NCBI RefSeq assembly: GCF_003086775.1
Contig: NZ_CP026001.1
Coordinates: forward strand, 3,002,407-3,066,406
DNA: 64,000 nucleotides
Reading direction: 5' to 3'
DNA from: Stenotrophomonas sp. ZAC14D1_NAIMI4_1
GTDB lineage: Bacteria > Pseudomonadota > Gammaproteobacteria > Xanthomonadales > Xanthomonadaceae
The position numbers and the translations under genes were made by a program. Each line of letters starts with the position of its first letter. Position 1 is the first letter of the stretch. Below are positions 45,381-54,093 of the stretch, one piece after another. The notes beneath the pieces are model-generated. The model ran no database searches. It was not told the DNA's origin and saw only the letters and a list, made by a program, of their open reading frames with translations.

Positions 45381-46535
45381 ATGGAATTCATTGCACTTGA
45401 TTACACCACGCTCCGCGTGATCTGGTGGCTGCTGCTTGGCATCCTGCTGATCGGCTGGGCGGTGATGGACGGCTTCGACCTCGGCGTTGGCACCCTGCTG
45501 CCGTTCGTGGCGAAAACCGATGAAGAACGCCGGCTGGTGATCAACACCGTCGGCCCGGTCTGGGAAGGCAACCAGGTCTGGCTGGTGCTGGGGGGCGGCG
45601 CGATCTTCGCCGCCTGGCCGCCGCTGTATGCGGTCAGCTTCTCCGGCTTCTACCTGGCGGTGTTTGCCATGCTGTTCGGCCTGATCCTGCGGCCGGTCGG
45701 CTTCAAGTACCGCAGCAAGATGCCGTCCAAGCGCTGGCGCGACAACTGGGATCGCGTGCTGTTCGTGGGTGGCCTGCTGCCGGGCCTGATTGCGGGCGTG
45801 GCGGTGGGCAACGTGCTGCTGGGCGTGCCGTTCCACTTCGATGACACCCTGCGCGTGACCTACACCGGTTCGTTCTTCGGCCTGCTCACGCCGTTCGCCC
45901 TCATCGCCGGCCTGGTCAGCGTGGCCATGCTGGTGTCGCACGGTGCGGCCATGCTGGTCATCAAGACCGACGGCCCGGTGGCCGAACGTGCCGCGCGCTA
46001 CGGCAGCATCGCCGCGCTCATCAGCTTCGTGCTGTTCGCCGTGGCGGGCGTCTGGGTGGCCTTCGGCCTGCCCGGCTACCAGATCACCTCGCAGGTGGTG
46101 ACCGATGGCCCGACCAACCCGCTGCTGAAGACCGCAGCGATCGGCACCGCTGCCGGCGGCTGGCTGCGCAACTACAGCAGCATGCCAGCCACGATCGTGT
46201 TCCCGGTGCTGGGCCTGCTGGGTGCGCTGGCCAGTGCGGTGCTGCTGCGTGCACGCCGCGGCGGCCTGGCCTTCATCGCCTCGGGCGCCTCCATCGCCGG
46301 CATCATCCTCACCGTCGGCTTCGCCATCTTCCCCTTCCTGCTGCCGTCCTCCAGCCAGCCCACCTCCAGCCTGACCGTCTGGGACAGCTCGTCCAGCCAC
46401 CTCACGCTGTGGATCATGCTGCTGGCCACGGCCATCTTCCTGCCGATCATCCTCGCCTACACCACCTGGGTGTACCGCGTGCTGAAGGGCAAGACGACGG
46501 TTGAAGAGATGGGCGACAACCCGAACGCGTATTGA
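45381..46535 (+). CDS. cydB: Cytochrome bd ubiquinol oxidase subunit II
   Basis: CydB is the structural partner of CydA. The 384-residue protein has eight or nine helices. Markers are WVMDGFDLGVG-like text (GWAVMDGFDLGVGTLLPF), GPVWEGNQVWLVLGGGAIFAAWP, GLILRPVGFKYRSK and the C-terminal WDSSSSHLTLWIML. A good AGGAG site lies 7 bases upstream; the gap to cydA is 15 bases. Confidence 0.97.
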   Translation: MEFIALDYTTLRVIWWLLLGILLIGWAVMDGFDLGVGTLLPFVAKTDEERRLVINTVGPVWEGNQVWLVLGGGAIFAAWPPLYAVSFSGFYLAVFAMLFGLILRPVGFKYRSKMPSKRWRDNWDRVLFVGGLLPGLIAGVAVGNVLLGVPFHFDDTLRVTYTGSFFGLLTPFALIAGLVSVAMLVSHGAAMLVIKTDGPVAERAARYGSIAALISFVLFAVAGVWVAFGLPGYQITSQVVTDGPTNPLLKTAAIGTAAGGWLRNYSSMPATIVFPVLGLLGALASAVLLRARRGGLAFIASGASIAGIILTVGFAIFPFLLPSSSQPTSSLTVWDSSSSHLTLWIMLLATAIFLPIILAYTTWVYRVLKGKTTVEEMGDNPNAY

Positions 46536-46547
46536 TGGATTGCCTAT

Positions 46548-46605
46548 GTGCCGACCAACGGTCGGCACCCACCATGAGCACTCTGTGCCGGCCACGGCCG
46601 GCACA
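46548..46605. repeat. Two short perfect palindromes between cydB and cydX
   Basis: GTGCCGACCAACGGTCGGCAC (46548-46568) and TGTGCCGGCCACGGCCGGCACA (46584-46605) are hairpins of the local REP/SMAG type inserted within the cydABX operon. They could adjust the relative amounts of cydB and cydX mRNA. Confidence 0.75.
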
Positions 46606-46630
46606 TGCCCCGAACGAAGGAGATACGAGC

Positions 46631-46747
46631 ATGTGGTATTTCGCCTGGATCCTCGGCACTGGCCTGGCCTCCACCGTGGCCATCCTCAACGGCATGTGGT
46701 TCGAATCGCGCGAGCGGAACCGCCTTGAGAAAGAAAACAGTCGCTGA
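46631..46747 (+). CDS. cydX: Cytochrome bd oxidase small subunit CydX
   Basis: This 38-residue single-helix protein starts MWYFAWILGTGLASTVAIL, matching the CydX/YbgT pattern (MWYFAWILG). CydX stabilises the heme centres of the bd oxidase. A GAAGGAGAT site is 8-14 bases upstream of the ATG. The C-terminus is charged (ESRERNRLEKENSR). Confidence 0.93.
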   Translation: MWYFAWILGTGLASTVAILNGMWFESRERNRLEKENSR

Positions 46748-46802
46748 GCTGTAAAAAAGCCTTGCCGCCTTGGCCTTCACACGGTATCTTAGGCGGCTCC
46801 TT

Positions 46803-46879
<77 letters not shown>

Positions 46880-46896
46880 CTTTGGTGGTCGCATTG

Positions 46897-46925
46897 AAGC
46901 CTGGTGAAGTCTTCCAGGCTTTTTT
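46897..46925 (+). terminator. Terminator after tRNA-Pro copy 1
   Basis: AAGCCTGG/CCAGGCTT forms an 8-bp stem followed by a T6 run, 17 bases after the tRNA. Confidence 0.8.
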
Positions 46926-47020
46926 GTTCCCTGAAGGGTTCCATTGCTCCGGCAATGTGAAGAAACACCATTTACCCCTTGCCGCCATCGGGGTGAATGG
47001 ATAGAATAGGCGGCTCCCTT

Positions 47021-47097
<77 letters not shown>

Positions 47098-47113
47098 CTT
47101 CAGTGGTCACCAA

Positions 47114-47148
47114 GAAGCCTGGAAGACGACAGTCCTCCGGGTTTTTTT
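47114..47148 (+). terminator. Terminator-like hairpin after tRNA-Pro copy 2
   Basis: An imperfect stem (AAGCCTGGA with TCCTCCGGGTTT) is followed by T7, starting 16 bases after the tRNA. Confidence 0.6.
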
Positions 47149-47207
47149 GTGCCTGTCGCCCGGGCCTGCAACGGGGCAAGGCAGCCGCCCTGCCCCGCCG
47201 CGTTCCT

Positions 47208-47561
47208 TCAGCAGGGCCGCACGTTCAGGCTGGCATACATGGCCAGCGCCCGGCAGGCCTGCATCAGCCCCTCCACGATGCGCTCGCCCACATCCTGGTC
47301 CGGCCCGCCATCCTGCCGCGCCCGCTCGGCCGCCAGCAGGATGTCATGCACGGTGCGCAGCCCCACCAGCGCACAATCCAGATCGGCCAGTGCGATGCGC
47401 CGGCCTGGGGCCAGCTGTGGCTCTGGCCAGGGGCGGCCATCGGATGCGCCGCCGCCGTCGATGCCACGCAACTGCGCGACGAAGGTGATGGGCTCGCCAG
47501 CGGTATCGGCATTGGCCGGCGCGTGACCGGTGGGCGGGAAGGAAGTATCAGACGTCTTCAT
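47208..47561 (-). CDS. Small cytoplasmic protein of unknown function
   Basis: This 117-residue protein is not recognised. It has a disordered N-terminus (SDTSFPPTGHAPANADTAG), then a helical C-terminal part (LADLDCALVGLRTVHDILLAAERA, VGERIVEGLMQACRALAMYASL). General layout recalls small DUF3077/DUF6124-type proteins of Pseudomonas and xanthomonads, but identity is not certain. ATG at 47561 has GGAGA at 7 bases. A long hairpin-rich leader lies upstream. It begins the less typical stretch after the tRNA-Pro genes. Confidence 0.65.
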   Translation of the reverse strand: MKTSDTSFPPTGHAPANADTAGEPITFVAQLRGIDGGGASDGRPWPEPQLAPGRRIALADLDCALVGLRTVHDILLAAERARQDGGPDQDVGERIVEGLMQACRALAMYASLNVRPC

Positions 47562-48045
47562 GGGCATTCTCCATGCAAGGAACACAGTGAAGCCGCCGCA
47601 GAAAAGCGGCGGGCGATACGTGGCTGCAAAAACCCGGCTGACTTCGTTCGGGCGGATGTGCTTGCGCACACCCCCACGCACCGCCCGCCATGGAACGCGA
47701 ACGGAATGCCAGCCGGCGCCGCGCGAAGCGACGCCGGCTGGCAAGCGTATACAACAAGTCAGCTCGGGTTTTGCAGTCCCGGCCACCCTTTTCCGGTGGC
47801 ATGCGAAGGTGTAAACGCCAACGCACGATGTGCCAATGGGCAAACGCGCCACTGCAACAATTCGTACGATTCGCGACATTGTTGCACAGCGTCTGCGGGC
47901 GTCCAGAACCTAGGGGCGCAAAGGCTTGGCAGTGTTAAGCCGCAAGCGCCGTTGTGCCGCGCGGCAGGATGGGGGTTGTGCGGATTGCGTCACCCTGCGC
48001 GCGGTGGAAGCGCTGCGAGAGAGTGCGGGGCGGTCGTGGTCGTGC
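47562..48045 (-). promoter_or_regulatory. Long hairpin-rich leader upstream of the 47208 gene
   Basis: This 484-base region has no convincing gene. On the minus strand it contains an 11-bp inverted repeat GCCAGCCGGCG/CGCCGGCTGGC (47708-47743) and a terminator-like hairpin GCCGCCGC-AGAAAA-GCGGCGGGC (47592-47614) only 20-odd bases before the ribosome binding site. Between them is TGTGCGCAAGCACA-like sequence. This arrangement suggests a 5' UTR control element. The part beyond 47850 shows nothing recognisable. Confidence 0.45.
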
Positions 48046-48795
48046 TCAGCCCTTTAGGTGAGGATCGGTCACCGGCAACAGATCGTAGCTGGCCAGATCC
48101 ATTTCGACGCGGTGCACCTTGTCCACCTGCACGTCGTCGGTGGGGTCGAACACGCCCGGCACCGAGACGATCACCGTTCCCAGGCCATCAATCGGGTGGA
48201 CGGCATTCGCGTCGCGCATCTGCGCGTGGGTGATCTGCGCGGGCACGAAGCCCATCCAACCGAAGAATTCCCGGTGTTGATACAGGCGCCGGTCAAATTG
48301 ATAGGCCACAAGGCCCTTATCGGGAGTTTCGGCTTTGACGTCCGTGCAGGCGAACGCAGGCTTCATCTCCTTTACCAAGCAAATCATCGCGTTGAGCATG
48401 ATCGACGAGACGGCTTCTCCGAAAGGCTCAATCCCACTTATCCTAAAGTAGCTAGAGCCGTTTCTCGGATTCAACGAAAGAACTACAACCCCAGGCTTGC
48501 GCCAGTCCCGATTGTTGTCAACGTTACTCAGAATGATGGAGGCACCGAGCTCTTCATAATCACCAAATCGAGTGCGAAGGCCTTCAATATTTCTCGCCAT
48601 TTTCATCAGGATCGCCTCTGAATCCTTCAGCGACACCGTCCTCTCCTCCCGGCTGGAAGGAAGCGCGTACCAGTCTGTCATCGAAGGACAAATCCTTGCC
48701 AGGCCCTTGGTAACGTTCACAGCCATAGTCAGAACCTGCTCCGGTGATCGCGACCCCGGTATTGTGCAGAAGTTGGTTTGCGCATCGATAATCAT
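48046..48795 (-). CDS. Imm52-like immunity protein
   Basis: This 249-residue protein lies directly after the Tox-REase-5 toxin gene and overlaps its stop by 4 bases, the usual place for a cognate immunity protein. It resembles the Imm52 family, which is known to accompany Tox-REase-5 toxins (DWYALPSSREERTVSLKDSEA; DWRKPGVVVLSLNP; FFGWMGFVPAQITHAQM). A strong GGAGG site lies 6 bases upstream. Base composition is less GC-rich than neighbours. Family assignment relies partly on context. Confidence 0.7.
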   Translation of the reverse strand: MIIDAQTNFCTIPGSRSPEQVLTMAVNVTKGLARICPSMTDWYALPSSREERTVSLKDSEAILMKMARNIEGLRTRFGDYEELGASIILSNVDNNRDWRKPGVVVLSLNPRNGSSYFRISGIEPFGEAVSSIMLNAMICLVKEMKPAFACTDVKAETPDKGLVAYQFDRRLYQHREFFGWMGFVPAQITHAQMRDANAVHPIDGLGTVIVSVPGVFDPTDDVQVDKVHRVEMDLASYDLLPVTDPHLKG

Positions 48796-49912
48796 AGACC
48801 TCCTCCCGAGAAGGGCTCGTATCTGCAGATCACGGGGTCGACACGGCCAAGAGCGATGGCAGCTTGCATCGTCCGTGCCTGCATAAAACACCACAAGAGC
48901 TTCGCTTGCGGACCGGCAATAGCAATTGCAGCGCGCTGTCTCATCATCTCGTCCCTAAAGGGAACAAAAACACCATCCTCCACAAAGTTGTACTTTGGCC
49001 TCCCTTTCTCATCCAGAAACTGCTCATACCTCCCCTTCGCCTCCACCACCGTGCAGTCCTTCAACCAGAAGCCATCAAACTCACAGGCGTTGAAGTGCCA
49101 CTCCTGCACGGTACGGGAGAACCCATCGCGCTCAAGGTAGTCAAACAGTGTATCCACCGAGAACAACCGCCGATCTGGATCGGCCTTGTCCGCCACCATG
49201 AATCCAAATCGCAGCGGCGCCGAGCGCAGGTTGGCAATGTATAGCTGGTACTCGTAGTTGATCAGATTGTCCTGGGTAACGAAGCGCGGGGTGATCGGCG
49301 GGCCAATGACCCCCTCCTTCAGCAGGCACTCGTTGCACGCGGTCTCGTCGGGCATCTGCGAGCAGTCCACCTCCCGCGCCTTGGCCGTCGGCTCAGCGCG
49401 CGCATCCGGCTTGGCTTTGCCGCGCACCCGCTGCTGGATATCGCCCACCACATCGCGGATGCCGTCGGCCACGTCACCGGTGGTCGGCCCGCCGTAGGGA
49501 TCCACCGGATTGCCGTCTTCATCCACGCTGCCGTTACCGCCTTTTCAGCCGTCGGCGCGGCAGGCGCGAGCGCTGCGGGTGAAGTGGCACCCGCCGCCTG
49601 CGCGGTCTGCGCCACCGGTCCGCTGCCTGCGCCGCCGCCACCGCCGGCATCCACGAACACCAGCGACTGCTGCCCGGCGATAAGCGAGCACCCACACGAC
49701 AGCTTGTCGCCGTCACGCGCCACCGGCTGGCCCTCAAACACCAGGGTGGAATCACCACTGACGATGGACGCCACGACCTGATGTTTGGGGCAGGTGGCTT
49801 TGTCACCTACCCGCGCCACAGGCTTGCCCTCGATGTCGGTCGCAGGCGAACCGGTAATCACCCGGCCCCCGCTGCTGGTCGCATCCCCCACCACAATCAA
49901 CGTCCTTGCCAC
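48792..49912 (-). pseudogene. PAAR-domain Tox-REase-5 toxin, interrupted by one-base frameshift
   Basis: The N-terminal part (GTG 49912) encodes a PAAR domain (VGDATSSGGRVITGSPATDIEGKPVARVGDKATCPKH...GQPVARDGDKLSCGCSLIAG), which caps type VI secretion spikes. A Gly/Ala-rich linker follows. At the T4 tract 49542-49545 the frame breaks; one more T there (A on the coding strand) would join KGGNGSVDEDGNPVDPYGGP and the toxin domain in frame, for about 373 residues. The C-terminal part matches restriction-endonuclease-fold toxin 5: two CxxC-like Cys, EWHFNACEFDGFWLKDCTVVEAKGRYEQFLD with the nuclease Asp and ExK. Sequencing error or phase variation cannot be excluded. Confidence 0.75.
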
Positions 49913-50240
49913 CCCACCATCCTTCCGTATTGGATTTGGCCCGAACCTAGCAATGGCGCAAACAGCCTGCACTTGAGCGCAGCGCAGCGTGCCCTGCCGT
50001 TGGCTGGGCGTGCGCCACGCAAACGCTGGAAACACAACGGATTCGCGGGAACAGAGCGGATTTCCGCCGCGCTGTGACAACGGACTTCAGGATGTGCGGA
50101 TCGCGACAGTCAGCGCCGACAGGACCGGGCGCATCGCGCCACGTACAATGGCCACCTTTCCCCCACCCACCTCACCGGCGCTGTCCGGTGCGGCGCTGCA
50201 CGCCCACGTTGCGGCGTGCGCCACCTGCAAGGACCCCCGC
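49913..50240. other. Divergent promoter region, PAAR toxin / MFS transporter
   Basis: This is a 328-base gap. A TACAAT box at 50144-50149 is a plausible -10 for the MFS gene, giving a leader of about 85 bases containing a CACCGGCGCTGTCCGGTG dyad. No ORF or repeat is convincing in the rest. Confidence 0.45.
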
Positions 50241-51446
50241 ATGACGTCCCCCACTTCGCCCTCACCCTCGCTGCTGCATGGCCGCCTGCTGGCCTTCGTT
50301 GCCATCCTGCTGGCGGCGGTCAACCTGCGTACGGCGGTCACCTCCATCACCCCGCTGCTGGACGTGCTGGGCCAGCAGTTCGGCTTCGGCACCACCATGA
50401 CCGGCGTGCTGGGCATGCTGCCGACGGCCTCGTTCGCACTGTTCGGCGTGACGACCCCGGCCGTGGCCCGGCGCCTGGGCCTGGAGCGCACCACGCTGCT
50501 GGCGATGACCCTGGCCATGGCCGGCCTGCTGCTGCGCTCCAGTGCCGGCAACGTCGGCACCCTGCTGCTCGGTTCGGTGATCGCGCTGGCCGGCATGGGC
50601 ATCGGCAACGTGGTGGTGCCGCCGCTGGTGAAGCGCTACTTCGCCAACAAGGTGGGCACGATGAGCACGCTGTACATCAGCGTGCTGCAGCTGGGCACGA
50701 TGACCCCGGCGCTGCTGGCGGTGCCGGTGGCCAATGCCGCTGGCTGGCGCGTGTCGCTGGGCATGTGGGCACTGCTGGCCCTGGCCGCCGCCCTGCCCTG
50801 GCTGCTGCTGGCCAAGCGTGCGCCCAGGCCGGTGCAGGACAGCAGCGACCCCAGCGCGCAGCCGCACGGCAAGGTCTGGCGCACGTCGCTGGGCTGGAGC
50901 ATGACGCTGATGTTCGGCATGACCTCGCTGATGACCTATTCGATGTTCACCTGGCTGCCGCGCATCGTGGTCGAGGCCGGCGCCACGCCGGCGTTCGGTG
51001 GCGTGATGGTGGCGGTGTTCTCGGCGCTGGGCCTGCTGCCGTCACTGGTCATCCCCTCGCTGGCGGTGCGCCTGCCGAACCCGTTCCCTCTGGTGCTGAT
51101 CGGCTTCTTCGCGTTCGTCATCGCCTTCACCGGCCTGCTGCTGGCACCGCTGAAGGCGCCGCTGCTGTGGGCGGCGCTGCTGGGCGTGGGCCCGTCCACC
51201 TTCCCGCTGGCGCTGACCCTGATCAACCTGCGCACGCGTACGCCTACCGGGTCGGCGGCGCTGTCCGGCTTCATGCAGGGCGTGGGTTACAGCTTCAGCT
51301 GCCTGGGGCCGTTCCTGGTGGGCTGGCTGCATACGGTCAGCAATGGCTGGGGGCTGCCGTTCGGCTTCCTGTTCGGCTGCGCGGCGCTGATGCTGGGCGC
51401 GTCGTGGGTGGCGTGCAAGCCGCGCAAGCTGGAAGACCTCTGGTAA
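50241..51446 (+). CDS. MFS transporter, CynX/NimT family
   Basis: This 401-residue major facilitator has 12 predicted helices and resembles CynX/NimT (cyanate or 2-nitroimidazole transport). Family-like stretches are LAAVNLRTAVTSITPLLDVLG, LGMLPTASFALFGVTTPAVARRLGLE, GMGIGNVVVPPLVKRYF and GVGPSTFPLALTLINLRTRT. ATG at 50241 is chosen because AAGGA lies 7 bases upstream and the preceding residues are not membrane-like. The substrate is unknown. A composite repeat element begins right at its stop codon. Confidence 0.88.
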   Translation: MTSPTSPSPSLLHGRLLAFVAILLAAVNLRTAVTSITPLLDVLGQQFGFGTTMTGVLGMLPTASFALFGVTTPAVARRLGLERTTLLAMTLAMAGLLLRSSAGNVGTLLLGSVIALAGMGIGNVVVPPLVKRYFANKVGTMSTLYISVLQLGTMTPALLAVPVANAAGWRVSLGMWALLALAAALPWLLLAKRAPRPVQDSSDPSAQPHGKVWRTSLGWSMTLMFGMTSLMTYSMFTWLPRIVVEAGATPAFGGVMVAVFSALGLLPSLVIPSLAVRLPNPFPLVLIGFFAFVIAFTGLLLAPLKAPLLWAALLGVGPSTFPLALTLINLRTRTPTGSAALSGFMQGVGYSFSCLGPFLVGWLHTVSNGWGLPFGFLFGCAALMLGASWVACKPRKLEDLW

Positions 51447-51650
51447 GGGGTTGGGTTGCTGCGGCAGGGCTGCGCCCTGCACCTGCCAAGGTCAACGGCA
51501 ACGGCAACAGCGGCTCTGGGTTTCTGTTTGCTGGGCGCGGCGGTGCGGGTGGGCAGGACACGCCGTGAACCCATCCTTGGGGGCTCGATGGCGCCCTCCA
51601 TGGCGCCAACGGTCCTGCCCACCCACACCACCCCACCCCCGACAGTTTCC
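51447..51650 (+). repeat. Composite 3' element, copy A (after MFS gene)
   Basis: Directly after the TAA comes GGGGTTGGG, a hairpin GCAGGGCTGCGCCCTGC (51464-51480), ACCTGCC, a short hexanucleotide repeat of GGCAAC type (51491-51509), then a long stem-loop: arms 51542-51559 and 51612-51629 (17 of 18 positions complementary). These enclose CGCCGTGAACCCATCCTTGG and a GGCGCC hairpin. It ends with GACAGTTTCC (51641-51650). Copies B and C have the same order. Confidence 0.8.
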
Positions 51651-52052
51651 GTGTGACGGTTGGAACATCCACGTCCTGCGTGGATGAACGTGGTCGGATC
51701 TCGAATCTGAAGGGATGCGCACGTCTCTCTCACGATGCTTCTACACATCGCTTCGGCACCTGCTGACGTAGGGTGTCCAATCATGACGCGGAGGGGCTGC
51801 CGTTCTGGGCGGCTCCAGACCCCGGGTCAGGGCGCGGCGGCGCCCGGCGGGCGCCTTGGGCACCGCTGAAAGACCTGAAAAAGTGTTTGGTTGTCAGGGA
51901 GTTGCGATGAGCTTGACCGGTCTGGCGGGACTATTGCGTCTTAGCTGTAAAGGCAGGCTCTGGCCACCTTGGGAGACGGCCAGGCACAGTTGGCATGTGA
52001 TGTGCGTCACACTTTCAGCACATCGTTGAAGTAGGGATGCTAAGGGGGTTTC
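51651..52052. other. Region upstream of pgaA
   Basis: These 400 bases hold a short palindrome CATCCACGTCCTGCGTGGATG (51668-51688), a GC-rich dyad region (51800-51870) and the pgaA control region. No ORF, riboswitch or attachment site is recognised. A clear ribosome binding site AAGGGGG is 6-12 bases before the pgaA ATG. Confidence 0.5.
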
Positions 52053-54092
52053 ATGATTGTCCACCGTCCGCTGGCGCTCTGCGTCGGCCTGGCCTGCGCC
52101 GCGCTGGCGTTCGGGGCCCATGCCGCTTCGCCGCCACCCGCCGCCAGCCGTGCTGACCGGCTGGCTGAAATCGGCCACTACCGTGACCAGGCCCGCTGGG
52201 TCGATGCCCTGGCCGCCATCGAGCGCTCGCAGCTGCAGGAGCCCAACGATCCGCTGCTGTACAAGCTGCAGGTGCTGACCCTGGGCGATATCGGCAACGC
52301 CGACCGCGCCTGGCGCCTGTACCAGGCGCGGCCCGACCTGTTCGATGCCGACCAGAAGGCACGACTGGAAGCGAACTACATCGCCAAGCGGGTGAACTGG
52401 AGCCTGGCCTACGGCCAGAGCGAGGACAGCCGCCTGGACGAAGCCGAAGCATCGCTGGCGGAAATGGAGCAGTACGTGCAGCGCGACGGCACGCCGCTGG
52501 CGCAGGCGCCCCTGCGCATCCGCATGGACCGCCTGATCCTGCTCAACCGCCTGTCACGCCATGCCCAGGTGCGCGACGAAGCGCGCGCCCTGCAGCAGGA
52601 AGGCCATGCCCTGCCCGACTACGTGCTGCCGGCAGTGGGCGATTCGATGATGGCCACCCAGCACCCGGACGAGGCGATTCCGCTGCTGGAAGCGGCAGTG
52701 AAGAACGATCCTTCGCGCTTCGAGTCCCGTTCCGAGCTGGCCTACGCCTATCTCGAGACCGAGCAGGCCGAGAAGGCCATCGGCTACCTGGACGCCTGGC
52801 AGAAGGATGAGCCGGCATGGCGCTGGGGCGGCGGCAAGAGCCCCTATGCCAACTGGGCGCGCTACGAGGCCGACCTCAACCTCTCGATGATCCGCGCCTA
52901 CAGCGGCGATCTGCCCACCGCACAGCGCGAGCTGGAAGCCCTGGTCGATGTCGGGCCCGGCAACGGTGGCCTGCAGACCGCACTGGGCAGCGTCTACCAG
53001 ATGCGCGGCTGGCCGCGACGGGCGCTGGAGCGCCACCAGATGGCCTACACCCTCGACCCGCGCGACGTGTCGCCGCGGATCGGCATGTACGAATCCTACG
53101 TGCAGCTGCAGCGCGACGACCTCGCCCGGCCGCTGCATGACGATCTGCTCGAGCGTTACCCCAACCAGCCCTCGGTGCAGCGCATGGACCGCGACTGGCG
53201 CGCGCACCGCGGCTGGCAGCTGCAGGCCACGGTGGAAGGCGGCCGCAGTTCCGGCGGCGGCGGCAGTTCACCGCTGGGCAACGACGACCTGCATTACGGC
53301 ACCGAAGTAGCCTCGCCGATCCTCGATGACCGCTGGCGCCTGTTCGCCTTCGCCGACCGTCGTTCGGTGACCTTCCAGGACCAGAAGATCAACCCGCTGT
53401 GGATGGGCGCGGGCGCACGCTACCGCTTCGGCCGCGTCGATGCCGAGGCCGCCGTGCTGCGCCCCAACGACAGCATCGGCGACACAGGCCTGCGCGGCGG
53501 CTTCGGCTGGCAGTTCAACGACCAGTGGCACGCCGGCGTGACCGCCGCGCGCAACGATCCGGAAGCCTCGATGCAGGCGCGCGTGTCGGGCATCACCGCC
53601 GACAGCGTGGCGGTGGCGGTTGACTACACCCGCAACGAGCGCACGCACTGGAGCCTGGGTGGCAGCCAGTTCCGCTACGACGACGGCAACCGCCGCGAGA
53701 CCCTGAACACCGCCATCGAGCAGCGCCTGCTGACCCGCCCGCGCGTGGTGGTCGATGGCCTCGGCAGCCTCTACACCAGCCGCGGCTCGCTTGACGATGC
53801 GCCCTACTTCAATCCCTCGCGCGACCGCTCGGTGGAAATCGGCCTGCGCATCGACCAGCAGCTGTGGCGCCACTACGAGCGCCACTTCCGGCACCGCCTG
53901 ACGGTGTCGCTGGGCGACTACTGGCAGGAAGGGTTCGGCAGTTCGCTCATCCCCACGGTGGCCTATCGCCACGAGTGGCAGTTCGGCCAGGGCAGGATCC
54001 TGGAGTACGGCGTGAGCTGGTCGCGGCCGGTCTACGACGGCCAACGTGAACGTCACATCGGCTTCGATGCCGCGCTGCGCTGGGGAGAGTGA
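52053..54092 (+). CDS. pgaA: Poly-beta-1,6-GlcNAc outer-membrane porin PgaA
   Basis: PgaA exports partly deacetylated poly-N-acetylglucosamine across the outer membrane. The 679-residue protein has a signal peptide (LCVGLACAALAFGAHAA), then a TPR-rich periplasmic domain (residues about 35-400) and a C-terminal 16-strand barrel of alternating aromatic strands ending FDAALRWGE. It is shorter than E. coli PgaA (807). It starts the pgaABCD operon; spacing to pgaB is 1 base. Confidence 0.93.
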   Translation: MIVHRPLALCVGLACAALAFGAHAASPPPAASRADRLAEIGHYRDQARWVDALAAIERSQLQEPNDPLLYKLQVLTLGDIGNADRAWRLYQARPDLFDADQKARLEANYIAKRVNWSLAYGQSEDSRLDEAEASLAEMEQYVQRDGTPLAQAPLRIRMDRLILLNRLSRHAQVRDEARALQQEGHALPDYVLPAVGDSMMATQHPDEAIPLLEAAVKNDPSRFESRSELAYAYLETEQAEKAIGYLDAWQKDEPAWRWGGGKSPYANWARYEADLNLSMIRAYSGDLPTAQRELEALVDVGPGNGGLQTALGSVYQMRGWPRRALERHQMAYTLDPRDVSPRIGMYESYVQLQRDDLARPLHDDLLERYPNQPSVQRMDRDWRAHRGWQLQATVEGGRSSGGGGSSPLGNDDLHYGTEVASPILDDRWRLFAFADRRSVTFQDQKINPLWMGAGARYRFGRVDAEAAVLRPNDSIGDTGLRGGFGWQFNDQWHAGVTAARNDPEASMQARVSGITADSVAVAVDYTRNERTHWSLGGSQFRYDDGNRRETLNTAIEQRLLTRPRVVVDGLGSLYTSRGSLDDAPYFNPSRDRSVEIGLRIDQQLWRHYERHFRHRLTVSLGDYWQEGFGSSLIPTVAYRHEWQFGQGRILEYGVSWSRPVYDGQRERHIGFDAALRWGE

Positions 54093-54093
54093 G

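Noticed and set aside
47548..47826. Small minus-strand ORF upstream of the 47208 gene
   Set aside because: It overlaps the hairpin-rich leader and the start of the gene; sequence looks like translated structured RNA rather than protein.
51651..52052. Cyclic-di-GMP riboswitch before pgaA
   Set aside because: The GC-rich dyads do not contain the GEMM-type conserved core, so no riboswitch is called.
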